Source: Trochalopteron elliotii (taxonomy: Eukaryota > Chordata > Aves > Passeriformes > Leiothrichidae). Taken from it: a stretch of 64,000 nt of DNA. Shown piece by piece: positions 24,394 to 34,067 of this stretch. Numbering within the stretch: the stretch's first letter is position 1; each line of letters begins with the position of its first letter. Where the stretch lies: contig JANPWX010019930.1 of assembly GCA_024734555.1 (NCBI GenBank), forward strand, positions 349,198 through 413,197, given 5' to 3'. Both the position numbers and the translations under genes were made by a program. The notes under the pieces were generated by a model, which worked only from the letters and a program-made list of their open reading frames with translations, was not told where the DNA came from and did not search any database.

Positions 24394-25687
24394 ATGAGAG
24401 CAGAAATGAGCAATTGAACCCACAGATGGTGGCTCTTTGATCTGCACTGTGTTTTAAAAAACATGCTGGATAGATTAAGTCAAACAGAACCTTGTAGCCC
24501 AAACTCCAAAAGGCGCCAAAATGTAAGAAACTGAATAATCGAAGGCAGGATTTTTTTTTTCCTTAATGCTTAACAGTCAGCTTCAAGATACTCTTATTTC
24601 AAATAATCCTCATTAGCTAGGGAAATAAGACATTGCCAGTGAATCCAAATTTCTTGCTTGTGGTCCTAGAGATATTTGAGGGAGGGGATAAAGGGAGAGG
24701 AGAATGATCTTTCATAATGGCAATGCCCGTATTTTGTTCAATAGTCTGTACTAACCTGCACCATTTTGTTTTTGCTGAAATTGCCCTCCTGATATATTAG
24801 TTTGTTTCATAATCAGCTCAACGCAAAGCTGAGGGAAAATTTTAAGAATGGCAGGAATCCTGAAGGTAAAGAAATCAATGGCTGTGATGACATTATTTTA
24901 GAATGCTGACTTTCACTGTCAGAGATTTGGGCTTGCAGAAGCTGGATGAATCTGGATTTATCCTAAAGATCAGGTTTAAAAGATTTTAATCTTAAATCTG
25001 GCAATTTTCCTCACACCACTATGAGGAGAAGATGCTGTACTGTTTCAGTACTGTAAGTCACAGAAATACCAAAAAAATTAAATGTTCAGCCATGTAGCGT
25101 CTAATTTATCCCATACACCAGAGGCCTGAAGGAGATGAATTCTTAATTTTTGCTTATTTCAGACAGAGATAATTTGTTTTCCCAGAATCACAGTTAAAAA
25201 AGAAAGCTATCAGATCAAAATAAATGAAAAAAAATTGCATTGGCCTAAGTTGAAGAATGCATCCCCTTTTAAACCATGTTTTATTTAAAGGTTAGACCTA
25301 AACTCCAATTAAATTGTTCTTCTACAATGGAACAAAAAAAACCACTATATGGCACTGAACATTTTTAAATTACTTTAGAGACAAGGGCCAGCTAAACTAT
25401 GAACATGACAGGCAAACCACAAAAGAAAAGAAATCTCAAATAGTACTTCTAGTAATAAATGATATGTGACACGTTTGACATTTTTTCCTCCTTCAGCATG
25501 TTTCAATAAGACATTTATAAGATCTTGAGAGCTGTGAGTGTTTAGCAGGGACTAGGTAACACAGACTTCGATGTTTTTATTGCTTGGCTTTTGTCCCATT
25601 ACAGGAGCCTTAAAAGAGACCAATATAACCTTAAGAGTCACCTTCAAGGCTGACAGGCAGAAATAGTAATGTTCCTAGGAAACAGCC
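24394..25687. other. unique sequence, no gene seen
   Basis: AT-rich single-copy sequence; nothing recognised. Confidence 0.5.
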
Positions 25688-25740
25688 TGTTGCTTGGTCT
25701 GTTTTTGGTTTGTTTTTTTGTTTTTTTGTTTTTTTTTTCC
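25688..25740 (-). repeat. short T/G-rich tract
   Basis: (GTTTTTTT)n-like run after TTGCTTGGTCTG. Likely a smaller member of the same low-complexity class. Confidence 0.7.
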
Positions 25741-26099
25741 TCCAAATATGACATGCAGATGGTGGGGAAAAAAAGAGGCATTTTATTGTTCTCAAAAGAA
25801 CGTTCTGTTTGGCAGGGGTGAGCATCCTAGCAGAGTACCTATGACTGAGCTCTAGAACAGCAAGGAAGTCTAGTGCTTGATGGGTGGAGTGTGGGGCCTG
25901 TTAACCACAGAAAATGATGCAGAAAATAAAATTTGCTTCAGCACAACCAGAAATTGCAGTGATGTTCTCAGAGCAGGCCAAAGTCCTTTGAAGTGTCCAC
26001 AAGTAGTCCAGTGACTGCACCTGCTCATGTGGGGAGGGAGAAGGACTCATGTCATATCAGATCCCAAGTCTGTCTTTGAAAAATCCTGGCTTTTCCCCC
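25741..26099. other. unique sequence up to the LTR
   Basis: No gene seen. The last five bases (26095-26099, CCCCC) are the probable left target-site duplication of the solo LTR. Confidence 0.5.
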
Positions 26100-26725
26100 T
26101 GTAGTGGTTTTAGGGCAAATCTGGGAGGAAACTTCCTAAGGGGCACTCCCTCCCCTCCTCCCAACCGGTTCAAAAAAAGAAACCTCCTCAGACAGAAGTG
26201 GAAAGAGCCCTGTTTATTAAACAGGCAAAGCACTCCCTGGCACAATAAATTGAACAATACCCGATAATGCCGCTCTGGAGAGATGACAGATTTAGGAAAG
26301 AAGTCTGTCCTGTAGGTGATTGCCCTGTCTCTGTTCCTCCGGTGCTGGGGAGAGTTGCTGTGCAGATCTTGGTGGGTTCCAGATGCAGCCCCCACGGCGC
26401 TTCCCCAGGTCCTCAGTCCAGAGGGATTTTTAACAGTTCCAAGGAAAGGCGAGAAAAGGAAAAAAAACAGGAGAGAAAAAAAAAAAAAAAAGGAAAAAAA
26501 AACAGTAGGTGAAGGAAAAAAGAAAGTGAAGCTTCTCCCCCTGCTAGCTAGACACTAACTAACTGACTAACTACTGATAAAAAAAACTCTCCTTGTGTGT
26601 TGAATTCGACTCTCAAGGCCAGTCGGCAGAGGACAGTTTCCAAAAAAACAAACTGTGCGCCTCTCCCCTCCCCCATCTGCCAGAACCCAGAGACGATTGG
26701 GATACAAACATGTCACCCCAGGACA
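26100..26725 (-). mobile_element. solo LTR of an endogenous retrovirus (626 bp)
   Basis: Both ends are intact. On the plus strand it starts TGTAGTGG and ends CCAGGACA, so the termini are TG...CA with a 6-of-8 inverted terminal match. It is flanked by CCCCC on each side (26095-26099, 26726-26730), consistent with a 5-bp target-site duplication, though a C homopolymer is weak evidence. Orientation is minus: read that way it begins TGTCCTGGGGTGACATG and has AATAAACAGGGCTC about 115 bp before its 3' end CCACTACA, as expected for R-U5. A long polypyrimidine tract (minus strand of 26440-26535) and AACT-type repeats (26550-26577) lie in the middle. No internal viral genes and no second LTR are present in the window, so it most likely arose by LTR-LTR recombination. 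Sequence and 5-bp duplication suggest an ERVL- or ERV1-like songbird family; that naming is from memory. Confidence 0.85.
26213..26218 (-). promoter_or_regulatory. LTR polyadenylation signal
   Basis: AATAAA on the minus strand inside the solo LTR, about 115 bp from the LTR 3' end, the usual place for the retroviral poly(A) signal. Confidence 0.6.
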
Positions 26726-28043
26726 CCCCCACAGTTCATAATATTTATCTTATAAATGTATTTGGAAACAGGGCAGAGCTTCATTGTGGAAATCTGTGCA
26801 ATGTCTCCTCTCATCCCTCTTGCAATGCTTTGTGTTTATGGATGTAGTAGTTCCTAAATTCATATCCTGTTCACACACAAAACTGACGTCTACTCTTATC
26901 TGTCCCCCTCCCTAAGCTTGAATCTATATTTATTTTAAAAGCAGGTTCTAGACCCTGTTGTGATCACCAGAAAAGCTGGACTATGGTGATGCCCAGCAAG
27001 TTCAGGGTAGGAGAGCAATAATCCACCTTGGTCTAATAAAAGTACATGACAAAAATGATCACTTATCCTGGGCTTTTGAGCCTGAAAAAAACCAATTGTG
27101 TACACAGGATGTCATGTTCAGCATCAAAACAGGGATGCTCATTGTTGTGAAGTCCTAAGGAAGCTGTAAAACACAGATGTTTGGTTAAACATGTCTTTTT
27201 GTGCACAGCTGGCACGGGACCCTTGCCATAATTGTGGTGGCAATATGAAAAGGATCTCATTCCAATTTTCTGGTGACTATGCAAGACTAATTGAGATGCT
27301 GACTGATAGAAATCCTTTATAAATGTGTCTGTGATAATCCTCTGCTTTGGGAATCCCTCTATGAGATTTGGGTATGAAGCGACTTGCAGAATTTTGGGCC
27401 AGATGTCTTCTGTTCCTATGCATGCTGTGCACAAAAGCAAAAAGAACAGAAAATCCCCCATTTTTCTCATATCTCAGTGAGGATTCATGTGTCCTCACTC
27501 CTTTTACACAACTCAAATGCAGCTGGGAACAGATATAGAAGAAGCTGTGAGAAATGGTCAGGAATAAAGCAAACATTTTCCTCAACCTAAATGCAAAATT
27601 TAGAGATTGATATATTCTGTCTAATCAGTAACTGTGCCCTTTCTAAACAAACATAAAAAAAAGGGGAGAGAGGGAGTTGCTCTGGGTTTGGAAGATGGAG
27701 AGGAGGAAAAAGCTGAGCTGGAGTTGTAACACCTGGGTGATTGAAATTTTTAAACCACCCTACACATCTAACACTCATACATTTTCATTATGAATAGCTG
27801 GAGTGGTTTCCAGGCCTTTGTTAAACACCTGAAGGATGACAAACAAGTTTATATAACTCCTTTATCTCTCCTTGAAAATAGGAAAGGATGAGCCAAACAT
27901 ATACTTAACAGTATCTTGCCCATGACTGGGGAAAAATTAAATGTAAAATTTTTTTTAGCACTAGTTAAATGAAAGTAAAACATTTTGTACTGTATGAAAA
28001 AAAGAAAAGAAAAGAGCAAACAATGAAAAACAAGGACATAATT
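26726..28043. other. unique sequence, one medium open frame
   Basis: Begins with the right CCCCC duplication. A minus-strand open frame at 27063-27470 (135 codons) starts with a signal-peptide-like N terminus (MRKMGDFLFFLLLCTACIG), but the remainder has no recognised family. About this many frames of that length are expected by chance in a window this size, so it is not called as a gene. Confidence 0.45.
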
Positions 28044-28121
28044 ATTTATATTTATATTTATATTTATATTTATATTTATATTTATATTTATATTTATATT
28101 TATATTTGTGTGTGTGTGTGT
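28044..28121 (+). repeat. (TTTATA)n array followed by (GT)n
   Basis: About ten TTTATA units run directly into about seven GT units (28107-28121). The array gives the Tyr-Ile repeat of an incidental open frame. Confidence 0.95.
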
Positions 28122-30060
28122 ACTTCTGGTCAGAAATTGTGTTTTTATTTAACTCCCTCCAAATTCTCTTCCAACATGAGGCACTGGAAATTTTGGATTT
28201 GAAAGATGCTTTGTTTACCTAGCAATAAGAGGAAACTAACACATTGCAACTGAAAGGCAGATCATATCTTCTTGTGGTCATTTTTTGGTTTTGTTCTACT
28301 CTTTAAAAAACACTCTTTGGCTTGGTGCAGATGTATTTTCACCGTTTGGCCAAATGGTGCAGAGTGATTTAAGTAAGTTACTTAAAATGCTGTCACCCTG
28401 GCATCCCAACAATAACCAACCCTGGCATGCCAAAATAACTAAACTTCTGGAATGAAATTTTAATTTGGGTACTTGAAAGACTGTCTCCAGCTCCTTATTC
28501 TAGAAAATGAGTTCTATAACATAACCAACTGAAGTTATTGTAAAAGCCTCACACTGATGCTGATAATTTCGCTCTTCAACGGGCTGTTTCTCTGGAGGAG
28601 AAAGCAAAGGAGAATATTCCATAACACTCTGTCTGGCTCTCACTTGTGTCTCACGACTCCCGCCTTCAGACACCAGAGATATTTGGCTTCCTGCCACCAT
28701 GCTGTGAGCGCATTATTGCCTGCAGAATTTGGATTTTCCTGTCATCACTCAGGCAGTGCTCACCCTGTGTTACACAGAAATGTTAAAAACAAGTGTAAGC
28801 AGTGTGCATGTCCCACATCTCATTAGCTCAAGTGCAAAGGCAGATACTCAGGCAGTTCTCACGTTGTCCAACCAATTGATAAAAACTGCAGTTATTTCAG
28901 AGTTGTTTTTGCACATAATGGTTGCTGTAATGCTTGCATGAGCAGGATTCAGTATTCACACCACGTGTTTCTCAGCATTGTGTGACTTTATATTCAAATA
29001 TAGGATGCGGAATTAGGGAAATGAGGTATTAAACCTTTAATCAAAATGAGGCACCTTGCTTAATGGCATTCAACTCAAAACATAAATACAGAACACAGCA
29101 TTTCCCCAAGAAGGTGTTTTATCAAACATGATCACGTCTACAGCAATTATGCTAAATACCCTAATTGTCTCCAGAGCTTTCTAAATCTTTTAATTTGGTC
29201 CAAATTCTGTTTTAAGTAAGATGTAATTCTTCTACTGTGTTTTTGCTAAGCCTGCTAATGGCTGATGTATCTGGAAATATTCAGGGCAAGGGAACTACAA
29301 CGGTTTTCTCTAATCACAGCATCAGCTTGTTTGGAAACCCTCAAGCAGCCACAGTTTTCTGTTTGTGCAGTTCTTCTTAACAAACATTATTAATCCAAAC
29401 CCACAGCAGGCAGAGATGCCATTAGGCAAAAGGACGGAAGTTGACAAATCCTTGGAAGATACAACAGAGCATTCAGATGACAATAATAAGGGTTGCCATG
29501 GTGGGAAAATGAAGCACCATTTTTGAGTAAATCAACTAATTTGGGGACATCTAATCACCTTTAAATGTGATTAAATATATTACACCATTTAAAAAGAGGC
29601 TATGTCACCTAATACTACAGTAATTCTATTGTTTTTATGGTCTGCTGACTATTTTGTCTGGTGTGACAGTTAAAAGCAAGCTAGGGAAATTTAATCCATT
29701 GAAACAGCCTGAATTTTGTGGTATAAACCTTCTTTGTTCTAGAACAATATTTCCATAGTAATTACCAGTGGTTCAACATCAGACTAGAACAATGTTCAAG
29801 ATGGATTTTGATCAAGGTGCTACCTGGAATTTTCTGGATTATTAAGCATTAGGGATGAAGTGAGCATTTGTGCCACACTTGCAAATCAGCAGCAGTTTGG
29901 AAGACAGGCTTAAGATCTAAAATTATCTTCAAAAATTGGAAAATCATCTGATGAGGGAATGAAAATAAAAAGACAAGCCAGGAGCTATGTTCTCAAACAG
30001 CTGATATCAACAGACAGGATAAGAACCAATTGCTGGAATGTTTGCAAGACCTTCTCCAGA
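28122..30060. other. repeat-poor unique sequence, possible conserved non-coding DNA
   Basis: Nearly 2 kb with little low-complexity sequence. ACTCAGGCAGTGCTCAC at 28746 recurs as ACTCAGGCAGTTCTCAC 100 bp later. From about 28940 to 29560 TAAT-core motifs are frequent (GGAATTAGGG, CCTAATTGTC, GCTAATGGC, ATTAATCC). Whether it is conserved cannot be judged from one sequence. Confidence 0.3.
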
Positions 30061-30301
30061 CCAAAACAAACAAAACATTAAAAAATCCCCAAACTAAAAC
30101 ACCAAACTAAGCCCAAGTAACAAAAACCCAAAAATCAAACCAACAAAAACAACCAACCAACCCCCCCCCCCCCCCAAACAAAACAAATCACAAAACTAAA
30201 AAAAGCCACCAAACCAAAAGACAAACAAATCATAACAATATGAAAGGAAAGGTTAGACAAAAAAACCCACCAACCCTCAAAAAAAAACCAAAAAACCCTT
30301 C
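30061..30301 (+). repeat. A/C-rich low-complexity tract with a C15 run
   Basis: The longest of the A/C tracts, about 240 bp with scarcely any G or T: CAAAACAAACAAAACATT, AACCAACCAAC then fifteen C (30161-30175), then ACAAAACAAATCACAAAAC and AAAAAACCC units. The C run is a likely site of sequencing error. Confidence 0.9.
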
Positions 30302-31087
30302 CACATTTTTGGGCAAGTGAAGATGAGATGATCAGGTAACACAGTACCCAAAAATGTTGAAAATACACCTGCAAAGTGAAAAGATATGTAACAGATAAGT
30401 TGTACTTTTTAAACATGCCAATAAAAAGATTTAGGTTAAACACTGTGAGAACTGTAAATAATCATAAAGACAGTGAATGAAAACTATTTAAGCAGTTTAT
30501 CTCCACAATAGGATGTTTTTAATTACAGGTCAGACAAACTTTTCTTAAAAGTGGTTCCAGTGGAGCTGGAGTTACATGAAATAAAAGAATGGGCCACAAA
30601 ACCTGCTCTGGTCCTTTCTAACAATTCAATAACTTGACAATTTCATGGCAAAAAAGGAGCAATTCCTATAACAAGGAGCTCAATTCTCATCTGGTTAATC
30701 CTTAACATCACTAAAAGTACTCCAAGTCCTGTCATTCACAGCTTACAAAAGAGAATATATTTATTTAATTATGTAACCTGAATGTCTGTAGAGTGGTAAT
30801 TCTGTATATGGGCATATGGGAGATGAAAAAGGTATTCACATAGGAAACACATTTTTAAACCCTATAGTCTTTGAGTTACTAGGAAATTTTTCCACTCCCA
30901 TGATCAATGTTATCTATTCGCTGCATAACCTCAGACAAAAAAGCAGTACATCTGCCAGGTAATAGGGGAGGAAGTAAGGAAAGTGGCTCTATGTTTAGAC
31001 ATAATGCAATGGTTCATGATCGCAGGATCAGAACTACATCAAACCTTTGCTTGTGCCATTTAGGGGCCATTTTGTAACAGCAAGTGG
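30302..31087. other. unique sequence, no gene seen
   Basis: AT-rich single-copy sequence; nothing recognised. Confidence 0.5.
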
Positions 31088-31203
31088 ATTTTTATTGTTT
31101 TTTTGTTCTTTTGTTTGTTTGGGGTTTTGTTTTGGGGGTTTTTTTTGTTGTTTGGTTGTTCTTTGGTGGTTTTGTCTTTGTCTTTTGTGTGGGATCTTTT
31201 TTA
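31088..31203 (-). repeat. T/G-rich tract (A/C-rich on minus strand)
   Basis: TTTTATTGTTTTTTTGTTC, GTTTGGGGTTTTGTTTTGGG and GTTGTTTGGTTGTTC units. It supplies the hydrophobic Phe/Cys/Leu-rich open frame on the plus strand, which is not a real membrane protein. Confidence 0.85.
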
Positions 31204-31458
31204 CATATTTGTGGGGCATTAATGCAAGACTAAAAACTAGGATCTCTGACTTACTGTATGCATGTATAATCTACAAGGGAATTGCATTCCATTGTAAATT
31301 TTTATACGAGACATCCAAAGTTTTGCATACAATATTGTGGCTGGACCTTTTGATGATCTGGATGAATTCAGCACCCTAAAAACAAGTATAATTTAAATGA
31401 TGGCCCAATGAACAGCAATAACCATTCCAAACCTAGTGGTATGAACACTACCCAAAGG
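31204..31458. other. unique sequence, no gene seen
   Basis: Single-copy sequence between the T/G tract and the poly(A). I saw no processed-transcript features leading into the poly(A). Confidence 0.4.

Positions 31459-31499
<41 letters not shown>
31459..31499 (+). repeat. poly(A) of 41 nt
   Basis: Uninterrupted A run preceded by CCCAAAGG and followed by GTTGAGCAGG. It is much longer than any other homopolymer here. I found no recognisable gene copy upstream and no convincing flanking direct repeat. Confidence 0.9.
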
Positions 31500-31502
<3 letters not shown>

Positions 31503-34015
31503 GAGCAGGTTTAAATCTGTGCAGAGCTGAAATTCCACTGAAAGTAATAAAAATAGAGCATTTCAAGTGAAATTCAGGTATACCTTCAGGGGCAATTTTT
31601 TGAGACAGTTTAATTTTTCCATGGTCCTCTGAAGTATTGATGTATTCATAATGCCATAGCTGTTTCCCCAATATCTCCTTTACTTTTCAAAGAAAGCTTT
31701 AGAAACTCAATACCACTGTCTTCACAGCCCAGACACCTACACTAACATGAAATCTTCTGAAAAAGCTCATTCTTATTCTGAGAAGTCCTACATCGGAGGC
31801 GTAATTCTTCCCCTCCATGTATCAAGAGCTCGAGTCTTACTTGTAGCCACTTCAGTGTATTTGTAACCACTTACAGATTTTTGTCAGCTGAGCTGCTCAG
31901 GAGGATGTTAACTTTGGAAGACAGTGACAATAAAAGACCTTAGAAATGAAGTAGGATTGGTGAGAAATTGTGAATGTGTGAAAAGAGGAACAGAGCTGTA
32001 AAGCTGGAGTGGGAGACGAGGCGGGAGGGTTCAGACAGGTTCATGCAGCTGGCAAGTACTAGTGTGCCATGGGGATAAAAAGATAAAAAATGCTCCAAAC
32101 ACGGATTGCTTCACTTCTACTTGGTTACAGGTAAACTATTTATCCTGCTTCCCTGAAATCCAAAAACAATTTAAAATCCCTTTTAAAAAAGCAAGGCAAG
32201 CTATAGCAAGGAGAAGATGTCATAGCATGAAATAAATCTAGTTAATTCAAAACAGAGGTCAAGCATAGCTGTGTAGATTTACACCCAGGGTTTTTATTCA
32301 TTTGTTCCTGAGTGTGGGAGGGATGTGCAGGATTCAGGATGAAATCCTTCTCCCTGGAGCCAACAGGGATTTGTCCTTTGACTCAGTGAGGCCGGTCACT
32401 TTGAAGGAACTGTTCACATCAGCACTTTCTACCTGACAGAAGGATATTAGACTGAGGGAAAATAGATGGGAAAACAACTTTTAATTAACAAACATGAGTT
32501 GTTCAGAGGAATATGCTGACTGTGGGGTTTTTTTTCCCCCTATCTTTGTGGGATGGAGAAGTCAAACCAAAGCCGCCCTCGTCTTGACCTTAGAGTATGT
32601 CCAGCTTTTAATTGTGCTCAGCACAGAGATCAGGTTCTGTGAAGCATCAGTCTGAGCTTGCCAGTTATAATGCTCCATCTTGCTCTGCCTCTGCTTTCTT
32701 GTTTATTTTAGTGAGCATTTCATCCTGTGGCCTGGACCTACTTTTCTGTTCTTCTTTTTGTTTTTTCCAAGGGTCCAGTATTTTTTTTAAATTATTTTGC
32801 TCCTGATCTTGCCCTAAAGCTAAGTTACAGTTCTGAGATCACCTCATGTGTCATAGGCTTAAAACTAAAAATCAGATGGGAAATAACAAGATTTGAGGAG
32901 GACTATTAAAATAAAACTGCCTGAGGCAGTGAGATGTGGCTACTAGGACTCGGATGGCTAAAAAGGAAATGAAGACAAAGAATTTTCCTAGGGAAATAAA
33001 AGGAATCAGTGTATAACCCAGCAGGATAATCTCTTTGAGAAAAAAAGTAAACATATAAAAAAGGAGTGAAAAAAAAAAATAGTAGAAGAGTGTGAATATA
33101 ATATTAATAAAGGCCACAATGTAATGTTGTTTCCAAACACCACCTAAAGAAAGGACTTTTGCCACAGATGGGATTTCATTTTCGTACTACTATAAATTCC
33201 CCAGAAAGAGACAATCTCGAATGACACAGTAACATGAAAGATGATTTGGGATAATAGCAAAGGGAGTTGATTATATTTTATAATGTACCATTTTCAAAAA
33301 GCTGGAATTTGAGCTGCTTTCTGCAACATCCACACCAGGCTGCAAAATTGTGCCTGAGAATTTATAGTGAGAATTCATCCAAACTAAAGGAAGTGATTTC
33401 CTTCTAAAAAATGATGTACGCTGTACCACTGACAACCTGCATGAGAGGATTCTCTTGGGTTTTTATGGTTTCAGCTGTTGCCTCAGAATTGCGACGTGAA
33501 AAATGCTTGGCACCCTCACAGTAGCTAATAAGGCACACTGTGCCCTCTCACTGTAAGGAAATTCTTACATTTGTGCAAAAAATAATTTCAATATAAAAGA
33601 AGAAAACACTATAATTGACAGATCCTTTTGATTGTTATCAAGTGCAAATTGTAAACATGTGGAGAAACCTAATATTTTGTCTATTTGGTAGGCTGTCTTT
33701 GACACCTGGAATGTTTTTAATTCCTGGTCCATTAACTGTAAACACAAATTAGTGGTTGTGTACTAGCTATATTAAATAAAAAGAGGTATGACATCTTGAA
33801 TAATGCTGTCAATTATATTCTGTCAATTACCTTGGGGTGACAGAGCTGAGAGATATCCTCCATGTCACTGGAATTCTTTCCTTACAGATTGTTTATGCTG
33901 AAGTCAATTTTCTCAAGGGGAGCTTTTAATTACAGAACCTTGTGGTTTCAAATTTAGCTCCCTCTGTGTGCTGCCATGGCTACTTCAATATCCTGGGAAT
34001 GAAAACTTGCCCCAG
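31500..34015. other. unique sequence, no gene seen
   Basis: Single-copy sequence. Interval 33820-34015 has balanced composition without simple repeats. No coding features. Confidence 0.45.
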
Positions 34016-34067
34016 CTGAAATCAATTGCAAATCTCCCATAGATTTTAATGGTGGCAGAATTTCAAC
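34016..34067 (+). repeat. possible relic of an ancient amniote hairpin repeat
   Basis: TGAAATCAATTGCAAATCTC followed by CCATAGATTTTAATGGTGGC resembles, from memory, a motif common in sauropsid genomes in which TGAAGTCAATGGC faces CCATTGACTTCAATGGG. The two halves are imperfect inverted copies. It is heavily diverged if real. Confidence 0.3.

Noticed and set aside
26049..26847. Several open frames on both strands
   Set aside because: They lie within or across the solo LTR, which carries no coding sequence.
28041..28121. Tyr-Ile and Cys-Val repeat peptide
   Set aside because: It is the translation of the (TTTATA)n and (GT)n arrays.
31047..31379. 110-codon Phe/Cys/Leu-rich frame that looks like a membrane protein
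   Set aside because: Its hydrophobic part coincides with the T/G-rich tract at 31088-31203.
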